Positions 1 through 7,672 are shown, counted from the stretch's first letter. The stretch: 19,511 nt of DNA from an uncultured Hungatella sp. (GCA_910579515.1 CAJTUV010000048.1:1-19511); one strand, 5' to 3'. The notes: generated by a model from the sequence alone, not told the origin. Numbers and translations are program-made.

Positions 1-330
1 ATTCCACGGCGGTGGGCCGGCTGGCGGATGATTGGGGCCTGGCCTTCGTCTTTCTAGTTGTTGTTGCTGCAAAATGGGTTCCTCTTTGGAAAACACATTC
101 TCCGGAATCCGTTCACAGATTTTTTTGCATATCTGCCGGATGGTCTGCTGATCTGGATACTCATCATACATAGGGCTGCCTTCATAGTCCATGAGATCGC
201 ATTCTTCTACCACATATCCCCTCAGGAGTTTCATATTTTGGGGATAGATACTTTGAAAATATTCGACTTTTCTTATTTGGTCCTGATCTGGCAGAACGGT
301 TTTTTTAGCCTCAGAAGAATATTTAGCCAT
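1..330 (-). CDS. conserved hypothetical protein, 3' end outside window
   Basis: An open frame starts at the ATG at 330 and runs 110 codons to the window edge without a stop, so the C-terminus is missing. A ribosome binding site (AAGGAG) lies just upstream. The protein begins MAKYSSEAKK and contains LLRGYVVEECDLMDYEGSPM (residues about 35-54) followed by YDEYPDQQTIRQICKKICER. From memory this resembles a small clostridial hypothetical family with an acidic 'VEEECDxxxYEGSxMxDEYPD' core and a basic tail, but I cannot name it. Residues near the edge are rich in Gln, Arg and Pro (NHPPAGPPPW). No signal peptide or membrane segment is visible. Its function is unknown. The plus-strand ORF over the same bases is its shadow. 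Confidence 0.75.
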   Translation of the reverse strand, partial: MAKYSSEAKKTVLPDQDQIRKVEYFQSIYPQNMKLLRGYVVEECDLMDYEGSPMYDEYPDQQTIRQICKKICERIPENVFSKEEPILQQQQLERRRPGPNHPPAGPPPWN

Positions 331-360
331 AGCATTCTCCTTATTTTCTCCTTCTAAATT

Positions 361-389
361 ATCATATTCTGCCAGAACCTGATGGGAAA
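361..389 (-). promoter_or_regulatory. possible promoter of the partial hypothetical gene
   Basis: On the minus strand TATGAT (361-366) lies 17 bp downstream of TTTCCC (384-389). The -10 fits well but the -35 is poor (3 of 6), so this is only a candidate. It sits between the terminator at 418-460 and the start at 330, where a promoter is expected. Confidence 0.3.
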
Positions 390-417
390 CTTATCCATGC
401 CAGATTGTTCTTGAAAT

Positions 418-460
418 AAAAAAGCTGTATCCTGCCAAAGTTCAAGCAACAACACAGCTT
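418..460 (-). terminator. probable intrinsic terminator after the nucleotidyltransferase gene
   Basis: Read on the minus strand, AAGCTGT (460-454) pairs with ACAGCTT (428-422), followed directly by a run of T (423-418). The loop is long (25 nt), though a few extra pairs including G-U can extend the stem inward. It begins 10 nt after the stop of the nucleotidyltransferase gene. Confidence 0.6.
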
Positions 461-469
461 ATCATAAAA

Positions 470-1393
470 TCACACATATAATTTTTCTGGATAAATACCA
501 TTGACGATCAGCTCACGCAGGGAATCCACCACTTGTGCCTTATCCTCTCTGTAGGTCACTCCAAACCATTTATCCGACGTCTTAAGGACTTTTACCCTAG
601 CTTTCCCTTCCGCCACAAGACGGTCAATAATCTTTGGAAGAAGGTATTCTGATTTGATATCCCCTTCTTCTATACCAGCCAAAAATTCAGGAAAACCTCG
701 CTCAAGCTCACTGATAAAAGATGCCGGCAAGCCCCACATATTCATAGAAACATGGCTTGCAGAATCTATAGCTACAGAGCTTCCCTTTTCATCTTTGGCT
801 AAGATCTTGCTGTCTATTTTTTGAATTTCATAAGTTTCCGTCACCTTTTTCAGAAAACCGCTGTCGTCAACCTGACAAACCCCTCTGGTTACCCCGCCGT
901 TTGCGCTTAAGGTATTCGTCAAAAGAAAGCCGCCCATACATAAATCGTAAACCGGAGAGTCTTCGTCCATCTCATCAATCATATAGTCATGAATCTTACG
1001 AAATGCTTCCTTCCCATAATAATCGTCTGCATTAATCACCAAAAATGGTTCCTTTACCACCTCCTTGGCGCTTAACACGGCCTGTCCAGTCCCCCATGGT
1101 TTTGTTCTGTCAGCCGGCTTTACAAATCCATCTGGAACATGATTCAGCTCCTGAAAGGCATATTCCACCTTCGCTATCTTCTCAATTCGATTTCCGATAA
1201 CCTCTTTAAAGTCCTTTTCCAAATCTCTGCGGATAATGAAAACCACCTTATTAAACCCTGCCTGAAGAGCATCATAAATGGAATAGTCCATGATAATCTC
1301 TCCACCGGGTCCCACTGGTTCTAATTGCTTAATTCCTCCCCCAAACCGACTTCCAATTCCTGCTGCCATAATTACTAATGCGGTATCTTTCAT
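470..1393 (-). CDS. NTP_transferase-family sugar nucleotidyltransferase
   Basis: A 307-residue protein of the nucleotidyl transferase fold, which joins a nucleoside triphosphate to a sugar phosphate. The N-terminus carries the signature loop AAGIGSRFGGG (residues 10-20) followed by Lys22. GTGQAVL (101-107) and the acidic metal-site motif INADDYYG (120-127) follow. The substrate cannot be read from sequence; glucose-1-phosphate uridylyl- or thymidylyltransferase-like relatives are the nearest families. The start is supported by the strong GGGGAGGG ribosome binding site just upstream. It lies 25 bp downstream of a GH13 glycosidase gene on the same strand, so the two are probably co-transcribed, linking glucan breakdown to sugar-nucleotide synthesis. 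A terminator follows at 418-460. Family membership is secure, the specific reaction is not. Confidence 0.85.
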   Translation of the reverse strand: MKDTALVIMAAGIGSRFGGGIKQLEPVGPGGEIIMDYSIYDALQAGFNKVVFIIRRDLEKDFKEVIGNRIEKIAKVEYAFQELNHVPDGFVKPADRTKPWGTGQAVLSAKEVVKEPFLVINADDYYGKEAFRKIHDYMIDEMDEDSPVYDLCMGGFLLTNTLSANGGVTRGVCQVDDSGFLKKVTETYEIQKIDSKILAKDEKGSSVAIDSASHVSMNMWGLPASFISELERGFPEFLAGIEEGDIKSEYLLPKIIDRLVAEGKARVKVLKTSDKWFGVTYREDKAQVVDSLRELIVNGIYPEKLYV

Positions 1394-1418
1394 CTGTACC
1401 CTCCCCTTTATTTTTTAC

Positions 1419-3491
1419 TCAATCTGAATCCTGATCACAAATCAGCACTATGCCGCTGTGTCTCTCCAGAGTAAGCATCATATTCCCGTTCTCCACCAGA
1501 ACAGCTGCTCTCTCTGTATGATATCCATTTGAGGTGGTCAGCATTACCCTGGTCATTTTTATGTGATCTTCAACTCCAATCTCCCATACCGGAATCTCTA
1601 TCTCCCGAGAACTTTCTCCATTATTCACAGCCACAACACAATAATTTCCTTTGCAAAAACGACCGTATGCAATGAGCTGTTCTCCAGCCAAAAGCTGTTT
1701 TAGGGAGCCTCTTCGCAATGCTGGATTCTGCTTATGGATCTGAATCATCGCTTGATGAAATGCTATCAGTTCCTTATCCTCATACCCCCAGGGATACGTC
1801 CGCCGATTGTCTGGATCTGTCCACCCGCAAACCCCTGCCTCATCTCCATAATAAATGGTAGGTGCTCCTGGCCAGGTCATCTGTACCAGAACCGCTTCTC
1901 TGAAAACTTCTGGATGAATCCCCTCATTCGCCGCCTCTGCGCCTAATGTGTTGATTCGTCCCTCTTTCCGCTTTGTTCTGGTCATAAATCTGGAATGATC
2001 ATGATTGGACAATTCATTCATAGAAGTCATTACAGATGTCGTATGCATCTTACTCATATGCCGGAACATAGAACGGAAAAAAAGAACTCCATCTCCCAGC
2101 AGCGTTTCGTTATACTCATCGCTGTGCTTTTCCATTCCCGTCAAAAACCAGGTGAGTGGTTCCATAAACGCGTCATAATTCATAATGGTATCCCACTCAT
2201 CGCCTTGGAGCCATGAGGAAGGATCTCCATAATGCTCTGCCAAAATCAAAGCATCCGGATTTGCCCCTTTCACAGTTTTCCGAAATTCCTTCCAGAATCT
2301 GTGGTTGCATTCACTGCTATTTCCTAAGTCGGCCGCTACATCCAGCCGCCACCCATCTACTTCATAAGGCGGGGACACCCATTTACGTGCAATCCCCATA
2401 ATATAATTCCACAGCTCTTCCGATCCTTCAAAGTTCAGTTTAGGCAGCGTCTTGTGCCCCCACCATCCGTCATAGCTTTCATTATTCGGCCACTCAGACT
2501 CTTCCTGAAATTTAAAGAAGGAATGGTAAGGACTCTTTTTCGAGCAATATGCGCCCTCATCATAAAGTCCGCTTCGTTTATAAATCTGCTCCCGATCCAG
2601 CCATTTATTAAAAGAGCCGCAGTGGTTAAATACTCCGTCTATAATCACCCGCATCCCTCGGCGGTGTACCTCTTTCAAAAAACATTCAAAAAATTCATCG
2701 CTGGCCTTTAGATTAGCAGGATCACAGGAACGTATCATGTATTTCGTAGCCTGATCATTATTCTTTGCCGGCTCCTCTACCAGTTCGCCGCCGTCTTTTA
2801 CAATCTTTCCATAATGAGGATCAATGTGGTCATAATCCTGAGTATCATACTTATGATTTGACGGAGACACAAAGAGCGGATTAAAATAAAGTACTTCCAC
2901 TCCCAGCTCCTGAAGATAATCAAGCTTGTCCCAAACGCCTTGCAAATCCCCGCCATAGAAATGTCCCACATCCATAACTGACGGATATCTGGACCACTCC
3001 TGAATGTGGCGCACCGGACGTCCGATATAAATATACTCACAATCCTGCACATCATTAGTGGTATCGCCATTGTAAAATCTGTCTACAAAAATCTGGTACA
3101 TCACTGCCCCTTTTGCCCAGTCTGGTGTGTGAAATCCAGGTGTAATCTGAAATGCAAAGGAAGGCTCTATCTCTTCTACAGCTCCCAGGCGGTGATAGTA
3201 GCAAGAATCTTCTCCTTTTTCAATATGGAACCAGTAACGGATAGGTTCAGCAGACACAGTAATCAGACATTCATAATAATCAAACCGTTTATCTGATTCT
3301 ATTTTCTTTAAGGATACCTTCCTCTCCCCGCCTTCTTGTATATAGAAGACGGCATCCACATCATTCTTTCCGGTCCGGAACTTAATCTTTACCTGGTCGT
3401 TTTGTTCCGGCTCTGGAGGAATGCGAAAATCCCCGTTTTCATCGCAGAACAACGCCCTTCTATTGATTTGTCCTATATTTTCTGGTTCCAT
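1419..3491 (-). CDS. GH13 alpha-glucan hydrolase, neopullulanase/cyclomaltodextrinase-like
   Basis: A 690-residue enzyme with an N-terminal beta-rich region (residues 1-120, resembling the N domain of neopullulanases) and a GH13 barrel beginning near HTPDWAKGAVMYQIFVDRFY (121-140). The four GH13 regions are visible: VIIDGVFNH (282-290), GWRLDVAAD with nucleophile Asp384, LILAEH with acid/base Glu419, and LSNHDHSRF with Asp498. A C-terminal beta domain ends the protein. There is no signal peptide, so it probably acts in the cytoplasm on imported maltodextrins. An upstream in-frame TTG at 3509 is possible, but AGAGG lies within that extension at ribosome-binding distance from the ATG at 3491, so I chose 3491. 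Cysteines are unusually frequent. Exact specificity (alpha-1,4 versus alpha-1,6, cyclic or linear) is not determined. Confidence 0.88.
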   Translation of the reverse strand: MEPENIGQINRRALFCDENGDFRIPPEPEQNDQVKIKFRTGKNDVDAVFYIQEGGERKVSLKKIESDKRFDYYECLITVSAEPIRYWFHIEKGEDSCYYHRLGAVEEIEPSFAFQITPGFHTPDWAKGAVMYQIFVDRFYNGDTTNDVQDCEYIYIGRPVRHIQEWSRYPSVMDVGHFYGGDLQGVWDKLDYLQELGVEVLYFNPLFVSPSNHKYDTQDYDHIDPHYGKIVKDGGELVEEPAKNNDQATKYMIRSCDPANLKASDEFFECFLKEVHRRGMRVIIDGVFNHCGSFNKWLDREQIYKRSGLYDEGAYCSKKSPYHSFFKFQEESEWPNNESYDGWWGHKTLPKLNFEGSEELWNYIMGIARKWVSPPYEVDGWRLDVAADLGNSSECNHRFWKEFRKTVKGANPDALILAEHYGDPSSWLQGDEWDTIMNYDAFMEPLTWFLTGMEKHSDEYNETLLGDGVLFFRSMFRHMSKMHTTSVMTSMNELSNHDHSRFMTRTKRKEGRINTLGAEAANEGIHPEVFREAVLVQMTWPGAPTIYYGDEAGVCGWTDPDNRRTYPWGYEDKELIAFHQAMIQIHKQNPALRRGSLKQLLAGEQLIAYGRFCKGNYCVVAVNNGESSREIEIPVWEIGVEDHIKMTRVMLTTSNGYHTERAAVLVENGNMMLTLERHSGIVLICDQDSD

Positions 3492-3527
3492 ACATCTACC
3501 TCTTTTCAAGCTCTGTCATTCTCATTT

Positions 3528-3556
3528 ATTTTAAATGATTCCAGCTAAATATACAA
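3528..3556 (-). promoter_or_regulatory. candidate sigma-A promoter of the GH13 gene
   Basis: On the minus strand TTGTAT (3551-3556) is followed after 17 bp by TAAAAT (3528-3533), 5 of 6 to the -10 consensus. Transcription would start near 3521, about 30 nt before the chosen ATG. It lies just downstream of the terminator hairpin at 3578-3607. Confidence 0.4.
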
Positions 3557-3577
3557 CCCAAAATATAGTATTAAATT

Positions 3578-3607
3578 AAAAAAGCCAGCGGGGTAGCTGG
3601 CTTTTTT
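3578..3607 (-). terminator. terminator hairpin of putative sRNA copy 1
   Basis: Perfect 12-bp inverted repeat AAAAAAGCCAGC / GCTGGCTTTTTT around a 6-nt loop (ggggta on plus, UACCCC on minus). T runs on both sides make it potentially bidirectional. On the minus strand it could also insulate the downstream GH13 promoter. Confidence 0.75.
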
Positions 3608-3668
3608 AGGAGAAGGTATTTCGTTTCTTATGGGGTGTAACAAAAACTATATAATGTATTGGGGGGTT
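3578..3668 (-). ncRNA. putative C-rich small RNA, copy 1 of a tandem pair
   Basis: This is the second unit in the direction of transcription. A TATAAT box (3675-3680) predicts a start near 3668, giving an RNA of about 91 nt that ends in a terminator hairpin. Three C-rich motifs are seen: UAACCCCCC near the 5' end, UACACCCC about 30 nt later, and CUACCCC in the terminator loop, plus CCUUCUCC before the hairpin. Such unpaired C-rich segments are typical of Gram-positive small RNAs that pair with ribosome binding sites (established for LhrC and RsaE/RoxS). No open frame of note is present. The -35 region is poor, so the promoter is tentative. Orientation is inferred from TATAAT at one end and the terminator with its T run at the other. 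Confidence 0.55.
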
Positions 3669-3687
3669 ACATCTATTATAATACCAT

Positions 3688-3788
3688 GAAGCACAAAAAA
3701 AGAAAAGAGCTCTTTTGCATGAAATTCACAAAAATCATCTTGCTTTTTTGTGCAAAACATCCAACACGCAATCACCTATCTGAAAAGT
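3688..3788. other. spacer between the two repeats, with inverted repeats
   Basis: This 101-bp AT-rich spacer holds no gene. It contains a 14-bp palindrome AAAAGAGCTCTTTT (3703-3716) nested in a wider inverted repeat, GCACAAAAAA (3691-3700) and TTTTTTGTGC (3744-3753). A TTCACAAAAATC motif (3725-3736) recurs as TTCACAAAATC at 3936-3946, at the same 211-bp offset, about 60 bp upstream of each predicted sRNA start. Confidence 0.6.
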
Positions 3789-3818
3789 AAAAGAGCCAGC
3801 GGGGTAGCTGGCTCTTTT
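3789..3818 (-). terminator. terminator hairpin of putative sRNA copy 2
   Basis: A 12-bp perfect stem with loop ggggta (plus). The stem carries a compensatory change relative to copy 1, which is evidence that the hairpin itself is maintained. Confidence 0.7.
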
Positions 3819-3879
3819 AGGAGAAGGTATTTCGTTTCTTATGGGGTGTAGCAAAAACTATATAATGTATTGGGGGGTT
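3789..3879 (-). ncRNA. putative C-rich small RNA, copy 2 of a tandem pair
   Basis: This is the first unit in the direction of transcription, closest to ftsH. A TATAAT box (3886-3891) predicts a start near 3879 and an RNA of about 91 nt with the same C-rich motifs as copy 1. The terminator stem is AAAAGAGCCAGC / GCTGGCTCTTTT. Compared with copy 1, one base pair changed from A-T to G-C with both sides altered, so pairing is preserved. Only four T follow the stem before ACTTTT, so termination may be leakier and some transcripts could read into copy 1. The region upstream has three TTCAC words (3920-3940) and no good -35 box. Confidence 0.55.
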
Positions 3880-3975
3880 ACGTCTATTATAATACCATAA
3901 GTCCATTCTTTTGAAAAGATTCACTGTTCACAAACTTCACAAAATCGCTCCCAATTTTTTATATAATTTGCACAT

Positions 3976-5784
3976 TTACAAAAACAGATGTTCGAACTCT
4001 TCCTGTCCTATCTTCTCTCTCTCCATCAAAATGTCAGCGCATTTATGAAGCACCTCCATATGCTCTTTAATCATTTCTCTGGCCTTTTCATAGGATTCAT
4101 CTATGATCCTCTTCACTTCGCTGTCAATCAAAGCCGCTACATCTTCGCCATAATTCTTGGTATGGCCTAAATCTCTTCCTATGAAAACTTCGTCTCCTTC
4201 GGTTTCGTAATTAATCATTCCCACCTTCTCAGACATTCCATACTTTACAACCATCGACCTGGCGATAGCTGTAGCCTGCTTAATATCCTGGGAGGCTCCT
4301 GTGGTAATATCGTCAAATACAATTTCTTCCGCGATTCGTCCGCCTAAAGATACCATAATATTTTGGAGCATCTTTCCCTTTGTGTTAAACATCTCATCCT
4401 TTTCTGGCAACGGCATCGTATAGCCAGCGGCTCCCATTCCAGTAGGAATAATTGAAATCGTATGAACCGGCCCCACCTCTGGCAGAAGATGGAACAAAAT
4501 CGCATGCCCTGTCTCGTGATAAGCCGTAATCCTTTTTTCCTTCTCAGAAATTACCCTGCTCTTCTTCTCGGCTCCAATTCCTACCTTGATGAAAGAACGG
4601 TCAATATCCTTTTGGGTTACAAATTTCCGTCCTTCTTTTGCAGTCAGAATTGCAGCTTCATTCAGAAGACTCTCCAAATCGGCTCCCGTAAATCCGGCTG
4701 TAGTTCTGGCCACCCGCCCCAGATCTACATCGTCTCCTAACGGCTTATCCTGGGCATGCACTTTTAAAATCTCTTCCCTGCCCTTTACATCTGGTTTTCC
4801 CACCACAATCTTTCTGTCAAATCTGCCCGGACGCAAGATCGCAGGGTCCAGAATATCAACCCTGTTTGTAGCCGCCAGAACGATAATTCCCTCATTTATG
4901 CCAAACCCATCCATTTCCACCAAAAGCTGGTTTAAAGTCTGTTCTCTCTCATCATGTCCGCCGCCAAGACCAGTCCCCCTCTGTCTGGCAACTGCGTCGA
5001 TCTCGTCAATGAACACAATACAAGGCGCATTCTTCTTGGCTTCCTCAAACAAGTCCCTGACTCTTGAAGCACCTACACCTACAAACATTTCTACAAAATC
5101 TGAACCGGAAATACTAAAAAACGGTACTCCCGATTCTCCCGCCACAGCTTTTGCAAGCAAAGTTTTACCAGTTCCCGGAGAACCTACCAGCAAAACTCCT
5201 TTCGGAATCCTTGCACCTACAGACGTATATTTTTGTGGACTTCTTAAAAAATCTACCAGCTCCTCTAAGTCTTCCTTCTCTTCCTGGAGCCCTGCTACTT
5301 TTTTGAAGTTAAATTTATTGGCGTCTCTGCTCAGCTTCGCTCTGCTTTTACCAAAGTTCATCATTCGTGCATTGGCTCCGCCGCTCGCGGCCCTGGCATT
5401 CATCATCATAAATACCACCACCAGCACCACGCCGGATAAAACCACCGGAAGTACCAAGGTCAGAATATAATTCTCATGGGGTACATCCTCAACAAGCACA
5501 GGAATATGATTCTCCAACAGATACGTTCTCTCTGCCTGAACATCCGACACATACACCCGCTTCTGGCTTTGGTCCTTCATAGTCAAAATGACTTCTCCTG
5601 TAGGCGTCTCCTTGTTCTGGTGAATCGTGGCCTTCTCAATATCGCCTTCAATGATCTCCTGCATATATGCCTGCTGGGTCAGGTCCTCCGGAGTCCTCTG
5701 TCTGGTCAAACTATTGGCCACAAAAAGCACAAGCAGGGCCACTAAAACCAGTCCCAGTCCATTCATCGACTGTCTTTGTCTCAA
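3976..5784 (-). CDS. ftsH: ATP-dependent zinc metalloprotease FtsH
   Basis: A membrane-bound AAA+ protease that extracts and degrades membrane and short-lived cytoplasmic proteins. It has 602 residues: TM1 (about 8-25), a small extracytoplasmic domain, TM2 (about 107-128), then the AAA module with Walker A GSPGTGKT (201-208), pore motif FVGVGAS (234-240), Walker B IVFIDEID (256-263) and the Arg-finger region LRPGRFDRK. The zinc protease site HETGH has His423, Glu424 and His427, with Asp500 as the likely third ligand. The start is TTG at 5784: GGAGG lies 10 nt upstream and overlaps the hpt stop (TAAGGAGG), while the next ATG (codon 7) is too far from it. It is the last gene of the spoIIE-tilS-hpt-ftsH cluster. 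The C-terminal tail is short compared with some homologues. Confidence 0.96.
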   Translation of the reverse strand: MRQRQSMNGLGLVLVALLVLFVANSLTRQRTPEDLTQQAYMQEIIEGDIEKATIHQNKETPTGEVILTMKDQSQKRVYVSDVQAERTYLLENHIPVLVEDVPHENYILTLVLPVVLSGVVLVVVFMMMNARAASGGANARMMNFGKSRAKLSRDANKFNFKKVAGLQEEKEDLEELVDFLRSPQKYTSVGARIPKGVLLVGSPGTGKTLLAKAVAGESGVPFFSISGSDFVEMFVGVGASRVRDLFEEAKKNAPCIVFIDEIDAVARQRGTGLGGGHDEREQTLNQLLVEMDGFGINEGIIVLAATNRVDILDPAILRPGRFDRKIVVGKPDVKGREEILKVHAQDKPLGDDVDLGRVARTTAGFTGADLESLLNEAAILTAKEGRKFVTQKDIDRSFIKVGIGAEKKSRVISEKEKRITAYHETGHAILFHLLPEVGPVHTISIIPTGMGAAGYTMPLPEKDEMFNTKGKMLQNIMVSLGGRIAEEIVFDDITTGASQDIKQATAIARSMVVKYGMSEKVGMINYETEGDEVFIGRDLGHTKNYGEDVAALIDSEVKRIIDESYEKAREMIKEHMEVLHKCADILMEREKIGQEEFEHLFL

Positions 5785-5799
5785 CTTTAAACTGCCTCC

Positions 5800-6324
5800 T
5801 TACTGTTCTACTACTCCAATATATGGCAGATTCCTGTACTTCTGGTCATAATCCAGGCCATATCCCACAACAAATTCGTCTGGAATCGTAAAACAGGTAT
5901 ACTTTACTGTTACCTGTTTCTTTACTCTTCGCTCTGGCTTATCTAAGAGTGTGCACAGACAGATGCTTTTGGGACCTCTCTTACTCAAAATTTCGATCAA
6001 ATAAGCCAAAGTCCGCCCTGAATCAATAATGTCTTCCACAATCAGGACCTCTTTTCCCTCCAAAGGCTCATCCAAATCTTTTATGATACGCACTACGCCG
6101 CTGGACTGTGTCCCAGATCCATAGCTGGATACAGACATAAAGTCTAAAGATACAGGAACTGTCAAACGTTTCGCCAATTCGCAGGCAAAAAATACTGCTC
6201 CTTTTAAAATACAAATTAAATGAACCGATTTTCCTGCATAGTCCTCATTAATCTGATCTGCCACCTCGCTGATTCTCTTATTCACCTGGTCTTCTGGAAT
6301 CAGAATCCGAATCTTGTCCTCCAT
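5800..6324 (-). CDS. hpt: hypoxanthine phosphoribosyltransferase
   Basis: A purine salvage enzyme making IMP (and often GMP) from hypoxanthine or guanine with PRPP in the cytosol. It has 174 residues with the PRPP-binding motif VEDIIDSGRT (96-105) and the family C-terminal motif FVVGYGLDYDQKYRNLP (151-167). I chose the ATG at 6324 rather than the one at 6339 because GGAGGAGAAGGA lies directly upstream of 6324, while 6339 has no good site. The gene start overlaps the end of tilS by 47 bp, so translation is probably coupled. The TilS-HprT pair next to ftsH is conserved in Bacillus and Listeria, where the two proteins are reported to regulate ftsH; whether this holds here is not known. Confidence 0.94.
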   Translation of the reverse strand: MEDKIRILIPEDQVNKRISEVADQINEDYAGKSVHLICILKGAVFFACELAKRLTVPVSLDFMSVSSYGSGTQSSGVVRIIKDLDEPLEGKEVLIVEDIIDSGRTLAYLIEILSKRGPKSICLCTLLDKPERRVKKQVTVKYTCFTIPDEFVVGYGLDYDQKYRNLPYIGVVEQ

Positions 6325-7672
6325 TTCCTTCTCCTCCATCTGCCTGTACTTGTAAAATCTGCCTTGTGTCCTCTGTTATTTTATAGTATTCACTTATTCT
6401 GTATCCGACAATCCACAAAATATGATGCTCCTCTGCGATAAGCAGAATATGGTCCCGCTCCTGTCTGGGAATCTTCTCATCAATCATATATGCTTTCACA
6501 GTTTTCCGTTTTCCGTCTTTCAATGTGATGTAATCGCCGGTTTGTCTGGTCCTAACAGATAACATACCTTTTATTTTATCATAATCAAACCATTTCGTAT
6601 ACCGATTTTCTGGAATTTCTTCAGGTTTTTTACAGGGAAAATGACGAAATGTAAAAGATTTTATATCATTTATTTTCTGAATCCGAAAGCTTTCTGTCTC
6701 TGCTTTGACAATCCACAGCATGTCATAATCGGTTTTGGCCTCAAGTCCATAGGGAAGGCTTACACTTTTTCCGGTTCCCTTTTGGATAATCTTACTGACA
6801 TGGTCAATGTTGGAAAACCCGATATCCTTCATGGTGCCAGTGCACAAATTCATCATCTTTCGAATCAAATATCGTCTTAAAATCTCAGGATAACTGTTTA
6901 AAACCTTGATCGCGATTCCACAGCCTCTTTCGGTCTCTTTTCCCTCTCCACGCCAGATTTCATCTGCTTTTTCTTCAAAATATTCATCTGCCTGGCTTAG
7001 GAGCTCTCCAGTGCGGACAATATGCAAAACCGCTCCTGCATTGATTTCTCCACAAATTTGAGGAATCAAATGGCGTCGAAGCCGGTTTCTTGTATAGTCG
7101 CTCAGGTCATTGGTGGAGTCTTCACAGTGGCCGATACCTTTTTCTTCCAAATACTCCAAAATCTCCTTTCGTCCCACGCACAAAAGAGGCCGAATTACCG
7201 CCCCTCTTACAGCCGCCATACCACTCATGCCTTTGATGCCGCTTCCACGGAACAGATGGTGCAGGATGGTTTCCGCCTGGTCCTCTCTGTGATGTGCCAC
7301 GGCGATTTTTGCGTTGCCCCATTTAGCCGCCTCATCCTCCAGAATCTGATACCGGACCGCCCTTCCCGCTTCTTCCACAGACATTCCATGTAAATCCGCA
7401 TACTCTGCCACATTTCTGCGGAGAACCTGACAAAAAATCCCCATTTTTTCAGCCATATTCTCTACAAATGCAGCATCCCTGTCTGCTTCTGCGCCACGAA
7501 GGCCGTGATGCACATGAACAACTCTCAATCTCATATTCAAGCTGGCTCTCATCTCTGCCAGCAAATGTAACAGGCAGACGGAATCTGCTCCGCCTGACAC
7601 TGCCACAATCACTTTATCCTCTGGCTCAATCATCTTATGTTCTTTAATGAATGTTTCCACCTTTTTTCGCAT
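6278..7672 (-). CDS. tilS: tRNA(Ile)-lysidine synthase
   Basis: It attaches lysine to C34 of the CAU-anticodon tRNA(Ile), letting it read AUA codons; this is essential in most bacteria. The 464-residue protein has the N-type ATP pyrophosphatase loop SGGADS (26-31), HVHHGLRG (53-60) and HHREDQAET (127-135), then DYTRNRLRRHLIP and the C-terminal TilS domain. The upstream in-frame TTG at 7693 lacks a ribosome binding site, while ATG at 7672 is preceded by GGGTGA, so 7672 is preferred. The last residues are Gly/Asp/Ser-rich and are encoded where the frame overlaps the start of hpt. It follows spoIIE by 27 bp. Confidence 0.95.
   Translation of the reverse strand: MRKKVETFIKEHKMIEPEDKVIVAVSGGADSVCLLHLLAEMRASLNMRLRVVHVHHGLRGAEADRDAAFVENMAEKMGIFCQVLRRNVAEYADLHGMSVEEAGRAVRYQILEDEAAKWGNAKIAVAHHREDQAETILHHLFRGSGIKGMSGMAAVRGAVIRPLLCVGRKEILEYLEEKGIGHCEDSTNDLSDYTRNRLRRHLIPQICGEINAGAVLHIVRTGELLSQADEYFEEKADEIWRGEGKETERGCGIAIKVLNSYPEILRRYLIRKMMNLCTGTMKDIGFSNIDHVSKIIQKGTGKSVSLPYGLEAKTDYDMLWIVKAETESFRIQKINDIKSFTFRHFPCKKPEEIPENRYTKWFDYDKIKGMLSVRTRQTGDYITLKDGKRKTVKAYMIDEKIPRQERDHILLIAEEHHILWIVGYRISEYYKITEDTRQILQVQADGGEGNGGQDSDSDSRRPGE

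Larger units (their letters stand above)
3578..3687. repeat. 110-bp direct repeat, copy 1
   Basis: It is matched by 3789-3898 at an offset of exactly 211 bp. Four positions differ: two paired positions in the hairpin stem, plus 3640/3851 and 3671/3882 (both A to G on plus). Similarity ends just beyond the TATAAT-containing edge (ATGGTAT on minus). Confidence 0.9.
3789..3898. repeat. 110-bp direct repeat, copy 2
   Basis: Same length as copy 1, without insertions or deletions, and in the same orientation. No target-site duplication, terminal inverted repeat or transposase is seen, so it does not look like a mobile element. Confidence 0.9.

Noticed and set aside
3578..3898. Two repeats as a CRISPR array or mobile element
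   Set aside because: Units are 110 bp with only two copies, no cas genes, no transposase, no terminal inverted repeats and no target duplication.
3941..3958. Possible ftsH terminator hairpin (AAAATTG-GGAG-CGATTTT on minus)
   Set aside because: The stem is short and AT-rich and is followed by GTGAAG, not a T run. It also overlaps the repeated TTCACAAAA element, so it is too weak to call.
4586..5470. 294-codon plus-strand open frame
   Set aside because: It is antisense to the conserved AAA domain of ftsH, is Ser/Pro/Thr-rich with no recognisable domain, and has no supporting promoter. It is a shadow frame.
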